The notes under the pieces were generated by a model. That model saw only the letters and a program-made list of their open reading frames with translations, searched no databases and was not told the DNA's origin. Source: Alphaproteobacteria bacterium (GTDB lineage Bacteria > Pseudomonadota > Alphaproteobacteria > Micavibrionales > Micavibrionaceae). From it: DNA of 64,000 nt. The position numbers and the translations under genes are program-made. This document shows positions 1 to 8,424 of this stretch, piece by piece; the stretch's first letter is position 1, and each line of letters opens with the position of its first letter. The stretch lies in contig JABAZY010000061.1 of NCBI GenBank assembly GCA_018608245.1, positions 1 to 64,000 on the forward strand, given 5' to 3'.

Positions 1-717
1 GGCTTCATAAAGCATTTTATACTCATCGGGAGCAAACCATGCTCTGTGATTAACCTTACCAGATGTATTATAGGTAGGGGTAATGTCAGGAACAGTTTCA
101 ATCCAGCCATAACGGTGAGCTGTTTTAAGAACAAGCCGTAGAGTGACTGTTTCATGGTGAAGTGTACTTCTTGAGGGAACTTTTCCATTAAATCCATTCT
201 GTGTACGAGATATCCGGTATTCTTGAACTAATCCTGCATTAATCTCTTTAACGGACATTTTTCCAAAGAAAGGAAGAAGGTGATTTATTAATCTCAGTTC
301 ATGGGACTTGGCGTAGCGTTCATTTCGCTGACCTGCAACACTCATTTCATATTCAGCAATAAATTTTTCTGATGCTTTTGCAAAACTTTCACCGCTAGGT
401 TTCGTTTTTGCAGAAGTCTCTTCTTTGAATTGAAAAGGAGAAGGGGCGTTAAGCGGGATAGAATTTGTGCTTTCTGCTCCAGTATATCGGGTAACGAGTT
501 CATCAATACGCGATCCTCTGGAAACTTTCTTTGTTTCAACATAAACGGCTGTGTACCATTCACGCGCAAATTCTAAGGCAAGCCTTAAGTTTTCTTCTTT
601 TGTTGATACGCGATAATTACGTCCACACATATAGGAAGAGCATTGCCAGTATCGGCTACTAGGTCTTCGGTAAACATGGACTTTTCCATCAAGAAGGGAG
701 TGCTTTTCATTAAGCAT
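1..717 (-). CDS. Tyrosine recombinase / phage-type integrase, N-terminal part (runs off the left edge)
   Basis: An uninterrupted minus-strand frame starts at ATG 717-715 and is still open at base 1, giving 239 residues. The first ~60 residues (start MLNEKHSLLDG) are basic with aromatic and Cys residues and would be an arm-type or N-terminal domain. A linker follows, then at about 115-205 a helical segment (ESFAKASEKFIAEY ... NHLLPFFGKMSVKEINAG) that has the form of the SAM-like core-binding domain of tyrosine recombinases. The catalytic R-H-R-Y domain would lie outside the window. The position is typical of an integrated element: the gene reads away from a tRNA-Leu fragment at 889-936. Family assignment is by pattern only, and completeness or activity cannot be judged here. 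Confidence 0.75.
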   Translation of the reverse strand, partial: MLNEKHSLLDGKVHVYRRPSSRYWQCSSYMCGRNYRVSTKEENLRLALEFAREWYTAVYVETKKVSRGSRIDELVTRYTGAESTNSIPLNAPSPFQFKEETSAKTKPSGESFAKASEKFIAEYEMSVAGQRNERYAKSHELRLINHLLPFFGKMSVKEINAGLVQEYRISRTQNGFNGKVPSRSTLHHETVTLRLVLKTAHRYGWIETVPDITPTYNTSGKVNHRAWFAPDEYKMLYEA

Positions 718-888
718 TAGAGCCTCCTTGTTTAGTTGTTAATAACTGACACATTTTAATCTCCATAAAGCTGAAAATTTGTTTTGTCTTGGACAACGAA
801 AAGTGTGTAAGACATGTGTAAGTATAAAACAAAATGGTTAATGAATTTAACCTATTGATTTTATTGTATTTTTTATGTTTCGAGAAGT

Positions 889-936
889 TGAGTTCTGATT
901 TTAAGTCCACAGCGTCTACCATTCCGCCACAGCCCC
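889..936 (-). tRNA. 5' half of a tRNA-Leu(UAA) gene, truncated after the anticodon arm (probable att site)
   Basis: On the minus strand from 936 the sequence has the acceptor 5' strand GGGGCTG, a D arm GCG-GAATGGTAGA-CGC, and an anticodon loop CTTAAAA with UAA anticodon, as in tRNA-Leu. The 3' strand of the anticodon stem matches for only two pairs (TC) and then stops pairing. No variable arm, T arm or acceptor 3' strand follows; AT-rich sequence leads to the integrase instead. This is what remains when recombination occurs in the anticodon arm. The fragment cannot give a functional tRNA as it stands. Confidence 0.6.
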
Positions 937-974
937 AACAATTATGCGCACATATTAACCATAGTTTTTAATAC

Positions 975-2891
975 ATGACAAGTTGCGATATCGTAAAACT
1001 TGCCATACATTCCACAGATATGAATAAAAAAGAACCATCACTGACACGTGGCGCTGAAATTATCAGCGAATACGTGAAGAATTTACCTGCTACACCCGGT
1101 GTCTACCGTATGATAGCGGATAATGGGGATGTGTTATATGTGGGTAAAGCCAAGGCGTTGAAAAAGCGGGTGGTGAGCTATACGCATATTGATAAACTGC
1201 CTATTCGTCTGCAACGGATGGTCGCAGCCACGGGGACGATGGAGTTTGTGACGACGCATACTGAGGCCGAGGCTTTGCTGTTAGAAGCTAATCTGATTAA
1301 GAAGTTAAAGCCCCGTTATAATATTTTACTACGGGATGACAAATCTTTTCCTTATATTTTGGTGACGGGGGATCATGATTACCCGCAGATAAAGAAGCAT
1401 CGTGGGATGAAGAAAAAGAAGGGCGCTAAAGGAGGTGGGGAGTATTTTGGGCCGTTTGCTTCTGCGGGGGCGGTTAATCGTTCTATCGAAGTACTCCACC
1501 GTGTGTTCCGTTTACGCAATTGTTCCGATAGTGATTTTGCGACGCGGGATCGCCCGTGCTTACAATACCATATCAAGCGTTGTAGTGCGCCCTGTGTGGG
1601 GCATGTAAGCAAGGAAGAATATGGTGAGCAGGTCGAATTGGCGCGGGATTTTTTGGCGGGTAAAAGCCGAGCCATTCAGGAGGATTTTGCGCGAAAAATG
1701 CAAGCTTGCAGTGAGGCAACGGATTTTGAAAAGGCGGCGGAGTATCGTGATCGCATTCGTACATTATCGTCCATTCAATCTAATCAAGATATTAATATTG
1801 AAGGTATTGGCGATGTTGATGTGGTGGCGTTATCACAAAAAGAGGGACGCACTTGCATTCAAATCTTCTTCTTTAGAGGAGGGCAGAATTTAGGTAATCG
1901 TCCTTACTTCCCACGCCATGAGGCAGATGCAGAGCCAGCCGAGATTGTAGCTGTATTTATGGGGCAGTTTTATGTGGCAAAACCTGTGCCTGCAACTATT
2001 TTGGTTAATATTGAACCGCAAGAAAAAGAATTACTGGAGACCGCACTGACGACACAGCGCGATAGTGGCAAGGTGACAATCTCTGTGCCACAACGGGGCA
2101 AGCGCAGACGCTTAACGGATTTTGTTGAAAGTAATGCCAAGGAAGCGCTGGCGCGTCATTTGATTGAACGGGCAGGACAAGTTAGGCATTTGAAAGAAGT
2201 GGCAAAGCTTTTTGATATGGATAAGCCGCCGCAACGTATTGAAGTTTATGATAACTCTCATATCTCAGGCACGAATATGGTGGGGGGTATGATCGTGGCT
2301 GGCGTTGAGGGTTTTCGCAAAAATGCTTATCGGAAATTTAATATTAAGGCCGCTAAAGAAGCCGATGATTACGGCATGATGCGTGAGGTTATGACGCGAC
2401 GCTTTGGGCGTGCCTTAAAAGAGAATGTTGATTTTGAGGGCGATGATTGGCCAGACTTACTGTTGATTGATGGCGGGAAGGGGCAGTTAAGCTCTGTGAA
2501 GCAAGCATTAGAGGAGTTGGGTGTTTGGGATAAGTTGACCGTTGTGGGTATTGCCAAAGGCGAAGATCGTAATGCGGGGCGGGAGCAATTCTTTATTGAT
2601 GGAAAGACGCCTTTTCAACTGCCAATCAATGATCCAACACTTCATTACTTACAACGTTTACGAGATGAAGTGCATAGATTTGCGATTGGCGCGCATCGTA
2701 CCCGCCGTAAAAATGATATTACCAAATCCCCGCTGGATCAGATTGAGGGAATAGGGGCTAAGCGTAAGAAGGCCCTGTTACTCCATTTTGGCTCAGCCAA
2801 AGAAGTCGCGACAGCGGGCATTGAAGATTTGCTCAAGGTTGATGGAATCTCTAAAGGCGTTGCTGAGAAGGTTTATGGGTATTTTAATTAG
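975..2891 (+). CDS. uvrC: UvrABC excinuclease subunit C
   Basis: Nucleotide excision repair nuclease that makes the 3' and 5' incisions around a lesion after loading by UvrB. The N-terminal GIY-YIG domain starts near residue 40 (GVY at 42-44, LYVGKA at 54-59). A UVR domain for UvrB contact lies near 235-270 (DFEKAAEYRDRI). The RNase H-like nuclease half follows (VYDNSHISG carries the conserved Asp), and the last ~55 residues hold two helix-hairpin-helix motifs (IEGIGAKRK, VDGISKGVA). At 638 residues it is close to family length. The start at 975 has no clear ribosome site; ATG 1020 (MNKKEPSL) is an equally plausible start, since conservation only begins after it. No terminator is visible before the next gene. 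Confidence 0.97.
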   Translation: MTSCDIVKLAIHSTDMNKKEPSLTRGAEIISEYVKNLPATPGVYRMIADNGDVLYVGKAKALKKRVVSYTHIDKLPIRLQRMVAATGTMEFVTTHTEAEALLLEANLIKKLKPRYNILLRDDKSFPYILVTGDHDYPQIKKHRGMKKKKGAKGGGEYFGPFASAGAVNRSIEVLHRVFRLRNCSDSDFATRDRPCLQYHIKRCSAPCVGHVSKEEYGEQVELARDFLAGKSRAIQEDFARKMQACSEATDFEKAAEYRDRIRTLSSIQSNQDINIEGIGDVDVVALSQKEGRTCIQIFFFRGGQNLGNRPYFPRHEADAEPAEIVAVFMGQFYVAKPVPATILVNIEPQEKELLETALTTQRDSGKVTISVPQRGKRRRLTDFVESNAKEALARHLIERAGQVRHLKEVAKLFDMDKPPQRIEVYDNSHISGTNMVGGMIVAGVEGFRKNAYRKFNIKAAKEADDYGMMREVMTRRFGRALKENVDFEGDDWPDLLLIDGGKGQLSSVKQALEELGVWDKLTVVGIAKGEDRNAGREQFFIDGKTPFQLPINDPTLHYLQRLRDEVHRFAIGAHRTRRKNDITKSPLDQIEGIGAKRKKALLLHFGSAKEVATAGIEDLLKVDGISKGVAEKVYGYFN

Positions 2892-2903
2892 TAATAAATT
2901 ATA

Positions 2904-2938
2904 TTGACATAATGTTATATATGTATATATGTTATCTT
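2904..2938 (+). promoter_or_regulatory. Candidate sigma70-type promoter for the P450 gene
   Basis: A perfect -35 TTGACA lies at 2904-2909, followed by a very AT-rich stretch with several possible -10 hexamers (TATATG 2926-2931, TATGTT 2928-2933, TATCTT 2933-2938). It lies in the short gap between uvrC and the P450 gene, which suggests that the P450 gene is transcribed independently. Confidence 0.45.
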
Positions 2939-2952
2939 AATTAATAATATTA

Positions 2953-4278
2953 ATGGTTAGTATAATGAGTGATACGGTAAAAAAAGCATCAATTCGATCT
3001 GTGGCTATCTCAGCACTTAGATTGGTGCCTAATGTCATGAAATCTTTCTATAATCCTAACTATTTATTGCAAACACTAGATGAATTGTCTGATTTAGGGG
3101 ATCGAGTAAGAGTGGACAAGCCTATCGGAGCATCAACTCATTTTTTATTTCATCCTGAGGACATTACAGAAGTTTTTCGCCAAAATCATAGAAAAATAGG
3201 ATTGGCAGGCAAGCAGATAAAAATGCTCTCTGAGACATCAGACGATAGACCGTCTACAATTGTTAATTCTTCCGGTAAAGATTGGCAGCAAGGGCGTCAA
3301 GCATTATCAAAGCATATGCACTCTAAACGAGGATTAAAACAGCCTGTTATGAGCGCTGTTGAGAGAGTTATAGATGACCACACGAAAAGTTGGAATGGGC
3401 GTTCATCAATTTCTCTAGCGAGAGAAAGCTCTCACTTAATGATAAAATTAGCTTATAGGGTTATGTTTGGTCAGGTGGCGTCCCCTGAAATATGTGATTC
3501 ATTGGAATCTGCCGCAAAGCGCCTTCATCGTCATCAAGTAAATGTTGCGTTAAGTGATGGGTTGTTAAAGCCTATCTCTCTTAATTTACCTCAAACAAGT
3601 GATGCTATAGAGTTTTTTCATAACGAAGTGATGGCTATAAGGGAAATTTACCAAAAGCAAACACAGAAAGACCAAAATATTTTGTTAGATGATTTAATAG
3701 ATGTGGATGATGCAGTATCGCAAGAACGTATAGGCATGATGATTAGGGCTAGTCACACAACAATGGTTTATACTTTTTTTAATGCTATGTGGAATATTTC
3801 TGGATCTCAAGATTGGCAAGATAGAATAGCTAATGATGATAATGATCCTATAACTCAGCAGGTGATTCAAGAAACTTTGAGATTGCATCCTGCTATATAC
3901 GTTATACCGAAAGATGTTAAAGAGAGGTTTGTAACAAAAGATGGTCATGCATTTAGCAAAGGGGATTCTGTTATCATTTCACCCCATGTTACTAATCGTC
4001 TACCAGATTTTTATGCTAACCCTAATACGTTTGATCCTGAAACAAATCAAAATGCTGAGGCTCAAAAAGCTCGCCACCAAGACGCTTTTATTTCTTATGG
4101 TGTTGGTTCTAGAAAATGTCCAGGCCGAGTAGCTGCAGAGCAGCAATTATCTGTAGCTTTGAAAAAAGCTTGCCAAAAATTTAGATATTCAAGAATGAAC
4201 GCTAATGCGCCTGCTGTAAACGCAAGTTGTATGATGATTCCTGACGGATCTTCTAAATTAGCCATTCATTTGAGGTGA
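2953..4278 (+). CDS. Cytochrome P450 family protein
   Basis: Heme-thiolate oxygenase family; substrate unknown. The K-helix ExxR is ETLR at residues 307-310. The heme loop reads YGVGSRKCPGR with the proximal Cys at residue 389, so the usual first Phe is Tyr. The meander has FDPETN. The central I-helix reads RASHTTM, where most P450s have A-G-x-(D/E)-T-T, so the acid of the proton-relay pair is missing. At 441 residues it has the length of a soluble bacterial P450 and no membrane anchor. No ferredoxin or reductase gene lies nearby. The gene is more AT-rich than uvrC and could be acquired. ATG 2965 (MSDTVKK) is an alternative start. Confidence 0.88.
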   Translation: MVSIMSDTVKKASIRSVAISALRLVPNVMKSFYNPNYLLQTLDELSDLGDRVRVDKPIGASTHFLFHPEDITEVFRQNHRKIGLAGKQIKMLSETSDDRPSTIVNSSGKDWQQGRQALSKHMHSKRGLKQPVMSAVERVIDDHTKSWNGRSSISLARESSHLMIKLAYRVMFGQVASPEICDSLESAAKRLHRHQVNVALSDGLLKPISLNLPQTSDAIEFFHNEVMAIREIYQKQTQKDQNILLDDLIDVDDAVSQERIGMMIRASHTTMVYTFFNAMWNISGSQDWQDRIANDDNDPITQQVIQETLRLHPAIYVIPKDVKERFVTKDGHAFSKGDSVIISPHVTNRLPDFYANPNTFDPETNQNAEAQKARHQDAFISYGVGSRKCPGRVAAEQQLSVALKKACQKFRYSRMNANAPAVNASCMMIPDGSSKLAIHLR

Positions 4279-4282
4279 CTTG

Positions 4283-5359
4283 TTAACCACCCATATAATC
4301 TTTTTTGAGCCATATTAGAATTGCTAAAAAGATTAATGAGCTTAGCCAGATAAGCGCATTAATTTTTGAGGCTTTCTTTGCTTTTTTCTCTTCAAACCAT
4401 GTGCGGGGCTTAATGCCCTTTAGCCGGAAGACGGCTAAGGCGGATAAATTTACACAGACAACGTTGGTGGCGAGCAATAAAAATGCGCCATAGGCCAGCT
4501 GCCATTGCGTATTGCCGATTGTTACTCCTAGCGTAACAGCAGGTGGCATAAGGGCAACCGCCACCATAACACCCACCAAGGCGCTGGAGACACCTGCCGT
4601 TAAGGACAATACGGCTGCCGCCCCAGAGGCAAGCGCCAAAATAATACTGGCATAGCCAACGTTCGTGCGGTTCATCATTTCGGTGCTGTTAAGCACGGTC
4701 TCGGGTGAAATAAGTAAGCTGCCGATAATCGCTATTACTAGAGTGAAGCTTAAACCGATTAAATTAGTTTTTACACCGCTGGCGATTAAGCTTCTACTGC
4801 CCAATGCTGCGCCAAAAGCGAGGGCAAGATTTGGACCGAGCAAGGGCGCAATCACCATCGCACCAATAATAATGGCAACATCAGACTGCATAAGACCGAT
4901 GCCTGCTACTATAGAGGAAAGAAATACGAGTAACATAAAGTCTAAATTCAAGCGGCCACCTTTTTCCATGTCTTGAAGAAGTTCTTCCCTTGTCACAGAG
5001 CCTTGCAAAATATTTTTGATATCAAACCATTTCTTTAAGCCAGTTTCTTTACTGGACGTATCGGATTTATTGTTGTTTTTTTCAAGTTCTTCTGGTGTGG
5101 GTAAAGTGGCTTCCACAGCCAACAACAATATTCTCCAACCATCATTGCTTTGAACGCGACGGGTGAGGGCATCCATTAATTCTTGCTGATTCTTCACGTC
5201 AACTAAGATTCTAGTTGTGCTACGTTCCTCCTCGTTTTTACCGAACCAACTTTTGCGACTCGTTTGCCAGCAATCAATAGCGTTGTTCTTTTCGGCAAGC
5301 TCTTTGATTTTGTCAGAAGCTTTATCGGGCGCTGAAATTTCTATTATTCTCAATGACAT
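4283..5359 (-). CDS. DUF389 family membrane protein (TIGR00341-like)
   Basis: About 110 soluble residues and a charged linker precede six or seven hydrophobic segments from about residue 138 to the end. The segments include the Gly/Pro-rich stretches typical of the family (GAMVIAPLLGPNLALAFG, MVAVALMPPAVTLGV). The function of DUF389 proteins is not established. The gene is convergent with the P450 gene with only four bases between the stop codons, so their 3' ends must share or lack a terminator. It is divergent from the bactofilin gene across about 208 bp. Confidence 0.85.
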   Translation of the reverse strand: MSLRIIEISAPDKASDKIKELAEKNNAIDCWQTSRKSWFGKNEEERSTTRILVDVKNQQELMDALTRRVQSNDGWRILLLAVEATLPTPEELEKNNNKSDTSSKETGLKKWFDIKNILQGSVTREELLQDMEKGGRLNLDFMLLVFLSSIVAGIGLMQSDVAIIIGAMVIAPLLGPNLALAFGAALGSRSLIASGVKTNLIGLSFTLVIAIIGSLLISPETVLNSTEMMNRTNVGYASIILALASGAAAVLSLTAGVSSALVGVMVAVALMPPAVTLGVTIGNTQWQLAYGAFLLLATNVVCVNLSALAVFRLKGIKPRTWFEEKKAKKASKINALIWLSSLIFLAILIWLKKDYMGG

Positions 5360-5392
5360 AGATATTTTTCCTTCTGAAATAATGAGGTGCTT

Positions 5393-5423
5393 ATTATATT
5401 GATCTTTTTTAATCGGCTGTCAA
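5393..5423 (-). promoter_or_regulatory. Candidate promoter for the DUF389 gene
   Basis: On the minus strand there is a perfect TTGACA (5423-5418) and a perfect TATAAT (5398-5393), but the spacer is 19 bp, longer than the optimum of 17. It lies 34 bp upstream of the ATG in the divergent region shared with the bactofilin gene. Confidence 0.35.
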
Positions 5424-5567
5424 GATTATTTAACAAAATCAGAGTCTTATAAAAGTTGTTTAAAAAGTTTATTTCATGCTTGCGATTGAATAAATGAGGT
5501 GCTAATTGTTAGTTATTCAAATTGAGAACTTTGTTAAATCTATTGCGACATAGAAGGGGAAAACTAT

Positions 5568-6644
5568 ATGTTTCATCGCTTGAATACCGAGCAGTCTGAG
5601 GGTCAATCTACAGATCATCCAGAAGAAAAGGTTGCTAGGAAACAGGAAGTTAAAACAGCAAAGCCGAAATATAAGGAGAATACTTATAAGATTGGATTAG
5701 AACAATCAGCGGTCGAGCGTTATGCGAAGAAAGACAATATCACACCCGAAGACCAAGATTTGAACATGGCAAACCAAAACTCAACTGCACCTTATGCAGT
5801 GAAAAAATTTGCTGTAACAAATAATTTGAAGACGAAGCACGAAGAAACAGAACAAAATAACTGGCAAGAAGACGTCAGTTATGAAGTTAAGCAGGAAGAA
5901 ACGAGGCAAGAAGAACCTCAAGAAATAGAACAAGAAGACTTAAACGAAACTAATAACTTTAATATAGAAGAAAATACCCAACTAATTATAGAAGAGGACA
6001 CTATTATGAATACCGAAAACAACCAGAAGAATGATTCATCTGACGAAAACAGCACATCAATGCAAGATCGCGTTGATATTCCAGGTAACAACTTCCAACG
6101 CCCAAATCGTGCGATTGGTAGCCAGCCTGCAACACCACAACCTGCTAGCCGTCCAGCATACCCTGGTACATATTCATCACCTTACGGTTCACAAGCAAAT
6201 GATGCTGACACTCGTAAGTTGGTTATCGGTAAAGGTATTAACCTTTCTGGTGAAATTGATTCATGTGATCATTTGATTGTTGAAGGTACAGTAGAAGCAG
6301 CACTTAAAGGTGCTGATCTTATGGATATCTCTGAAAGTGGTGCTTACTTTGGTACTGTTGAAATCGAAGAAGCTGTAATTGCTGGTCGTTTCGAAGGTGA
6401 TATCATGGTAAATGGTCGTTTGACTATTCGTTCAACAGGTATCGTTATGGGTACAATTTCTTACAAAGAAATTGCTATCGAAGCTGGTGCAACTGTTGAA
6501 GGTTCAATGGCGCCAATTGGCTCAACTGTGAGCTCTGCGCAACCATCATCAAAGAAAACATCAAACACTAAGTCAAAAAAAGTAGCACATAATGCTGGGG
6601 ATGAATTACCGTTCTCAGATAAAACAGCTGCTGCGGCTGAGTAA
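5568..6644 (+). CDS. Bactofilin with long acidic N-terminal extension
   Basis: Bactofilins polymerise into cytoskeletal filaments that position cell-envelope and morphogenesis proteins. The bactofilin beta-helix is at about residues 217-318 (LVIGKGINLSGEI ... GTVEIEEAVIAGRFEGDI ... GTISYKEIAIEAG). The C-terminal tail is short and Lys/Ser-rich. Residues 1-146 are an unusual hydrophilic Glu/Gln/Asn-rich extension. The start at 5568 is supported by GAAGGGG about 8 bases upstream. A second start, ATG 6006 (Met147), has its own AGAGGA at 5993-5998 with 7-base spacing and would give a 212-residue protein of ordinary bactofilin size. Two isoforms are therefore possible. Confidence 0.9.
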   Translation: MFHRLNTEQSEGQSTDHPEEKVARKQEVKTAKPKYKENTYKIGLEQSAVERYAKKDNITPEDQDLNMANQNSTAPYAVKKFAVTNNLKTKHEETEQNNWQEDVSYEVKQEETRQEEPQEIEQEDLNETNNFNIEENTQLIIEEDTIMNTENNQKNDSSDENSTSMQDRVDIPGNNFQRPNRAIGSQPATPQPASRPAYPGTYSSPYGSQANDADTRKLVIGKGINLSGEIDSCDHLIVEGTVEAALKGADLMDISESGAYFGTVEIEEAVIAGRFEGDIMVNGRLTIRSTGIVMGTISYKEIAIEAGATVEGSMAPIGSTVSSAQPSSKKTSNTKSKKVAHNAGDELPFSDKTAAAAE

Positions 6645-6722
6645 GAATCGATCTACTATATCTCTTAACAGGGAAGATATATTAGAGAGAGCTCAAGAAT
6701 GAGCGGTTAAGGTCAGACTCTG

Positions 6723-7235
6723 ATGTTTATAATGACTAAAATCAATAATGTATTAAAGCGGGTGCTTGCATCCGCTTTAGCTGTTGTGCTGACAGGCCGC
6801 CGTGGTTTATTGGCGGTGTTTCTCTGTGCATCTCTTCTCTCGCTTGGAAGTTGTGATGAGGAAGCGACTCTGTTGGGCTTTCAAGAACACCCAACTGATC
6901 TGAGTGTCTTAAGCCAAAATGAATTAGATAAGCATGCGCGTGTTGTCAAAGACAGCATTACTGAAGATCCTGCTTTGATTGCCTCTCTAAGACAACAAGA
7001 TATCGAGCTAGCGTTAGCGAAGCCTGATTTAGTGCGTGTCGATGGGCAAACGCAAGTGTGGCAATACCGTACGCAATCTTGTGTGTTGGATATTTACTGG
7101 CGTGGAAAAGATGTAACATCAAAATCTGCTAGCCATTATGAGTTCCGTGCGCGCCAGAATGGTGACATGCAGAATCAGGATGAAGCAGCCCCGTGGCATT
7201 GTGTTCAATCAATCATCCAAAAGCGCGATATTTAA
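6723..7235 (+). CDS. Putative lipoprotein, function unknown
   Basis: A basic N-terminus and hydrophobic segment (LLAVFLCASLLSL) lead to a lipobox LGSC with the lipidated Cys at residue 44. The mature part is about 126 residues and contains the stretch VWQYRTQSCVLDIYW. Similar segments occur in uncharacterised alphaproteobacterial lipoproteins that resemble small outer-membrane assembly lipoproteins, but I cannot confirm a family. ATG 6732 is an alternative start. The stop overlaps the convergent nth stop by four bases. Confidence 0.7.
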   Translation: MFIMTKINNVLKRVLASALAVVLTGRRGLLAVFLCASLLSLGSCDEEATLLGFQEHPTDLSVLSQNELDKHARVVKDSITEDPALIASLRQQDIELALAKPDLVRVDGQTQVWQYRTQSCVLDIYWRGKDVTSKSASHYEFRARQNGDMQNQDEAAPWHCVQSIIQKRDI

Positions 7236-7864
7236 GCGGTTTTCTCTTTAAACTTACATAAATCAATGACTGGGCAGTTGGCGCAGTCTGGTTTGCGTGC
7301 TTTGCAGATATAGCGTCCATGCAGGATAAGCCAGTGATGGCAATGGAATTTGAATTGGTCGGGTACGACCTTCAATAATTTATCTTCTACTTTTTCAACG
7401 GTAGTGCCTTTTGCAAGACCTGTACGGTTGCTGACACGGAAGATGTGTGTGTCAACGGCGATGGTGGGTTGCCCAAATGCCATACTGAGGACGACATTTG
7501 CCGTCTTTCGCCCAACACCAGGAAGCTTTATTAGATCATCCATATTTTGAGGGACTTCACTATTATGCTCATCAATTAGAATTTGGGAGAGTTTATAGAC
7601 ATTCTTTGCCTTGGCATTAAAAAGCCCGATGGTTTTGATGTGATGGCGGATACGATCCTCACCAATTGCGACCATTTTCTCTGGCGTATCAGCTTCGGCA
7701 AATAAAGCGGGCGTGGCTTTGTTTACGCCAATATCCGTGGCTTGCGCCGATAAGACAACAGCAACGAGCAAAGTGAACGGATTCACATAGTCAAGCTCCC
7801 CCTTAGGCTCAGGGGTAATAGCTTGAAATCGCGTAAAAAACTCAATGACATCTTCTTTTTTCAT
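7232..7864 (-). CDS. nth: Endonuclease III
   Basis: Base-excision repair DNA glycosylase / AP lyase for oxidised pyrimidines. The helix-hairpin-helix LPGVGRKTA carries catalytic Lys120, and Asp138 is in AVDTHIFRVSNR. The [4Fe-4S] cluster cysteines are 187, 194, 197 and 203 in the C-x6-C-x2-C-x5-C pattern, at the same numbers as in the E. coli enzyme. The length of 210 residues is normal. The stop overlaps the lipoprotein stop on the other strand. Its start overlaps the end of the asparaginase-like gene by four bases, which suggests translational coupling of those two. Confidence 0.97.
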   Translation of the reverse strand: MKKEDVIEFFTRFQAITPEPKGELDYVNPFTLLVAVVLSAQATDIGVNKATPALFAEADTPEKMVAIGEDRIRHHIKTIGLFNAKAKNVYKLSQILIDEHNSEVPQNMDDLIKLPGVGRKTANVVLSMAFGQPTIAVDTHIFRVSNRTGLAKGTTVEKVEDKLLKVVPDQFKFHCHHWLILHGRYICKARKPDCANCPVIDLCKFKEKTA

Positions 7865-8376
7865 GCTGCTTCAAAGACGCCTTTTTCTGTATTCTTAACT
7901 GCGCGCCCTGCGTTAAATGTTTGTGCGTTCATACATATATAAATACCAGATTCTAGCGATGGGCATTGCCCAATAGCGTAGCCCAAATTAAAGCCAACAT
8001 CGTTAGGAGATAGAGCGTAAGGATACATAGAGCCAATCAGGATAATTGTTTTGCCGTGATCTGATGAAAGCCTTTCTAATAATAGCTGGGCTGTGTTTGA
8101 CATTGTATCGGTGCCATGTGTGATAATGATATGAGTGCCTGATTTATCTATAGCCTCTATGATTTTTTCATATATCTCCTCGGTCATATCGCGGCTGTCA
8201 ATATTACATACTGGATGATAATTAATATCAAAAGCAGGTTGAATGTATTTTTCAATATAATTGGGCAGGGGAGACGGCGCATCAGTACAGACAGTTGTTT
8301 GCACAATAGGGTCATATTGCTTTTCTAGTGTACCGCCAGTTGTAATGATATCTATGGTAAGATTGGGGTGTCTCAT
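7861..8376 (-). CDS. Single-domain asparaginase homologue
   Basis: Resembles only the N-terminal domain of L-asparaginases. The first catalytic-Thr motif is ITTGGTLEK and the second is THGTDTM. The C-terminal domain of the full enzymes (~330 residues) is absent, because the protein ends at 171 residues. I chose ATG 8376 (MRHPNLTIDI) because an AGGA sits six bases upstream and homology starts there; an in-frame ATG at 8451 would overlap ogt. Short asparaginase-domain proteins exist in other bacteria, so this need not be a truncation. Activity is uncertain. Confidence 0.72.
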   Translation of the reverse strand: MRHPNLTIDIITTGGTLEKQYDPIVQTTVCTDAPSPLPNYIEKYIQPAFDINYHPVCNIDSRDMTEEIYEKIIEAIDKSGTHIIITHGTDTMSNTAQLLLERLSSDHGKTIILIGSMYPYALSPNDVGFNLGYAIGQCPSLESGIYICMNAQTFNAGRAVKNTEKGVFEAA

Positions 8377-8424
8377 GAGGAATCCTGTTGATTTTAAAAT
8401 TAGACTCTCTTTATACTGTGTTTT

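Noticed and set aside
710-922. 70-codon minus-strand ORF overlapping the tRNA fragment
   Set aside because: It runs through the tRNA-Leu half and the AT-rich junction, has no ribosome site and no coding character.
5382-5503. Direct repeat ATGAGGTGCT at 5382 and 5494 in the DUF389/bactofilin divergent region
   Set aside because: Only ten bases, one copy lies in the DUF389 leader; no further copies or symmetry, so not called an operator.
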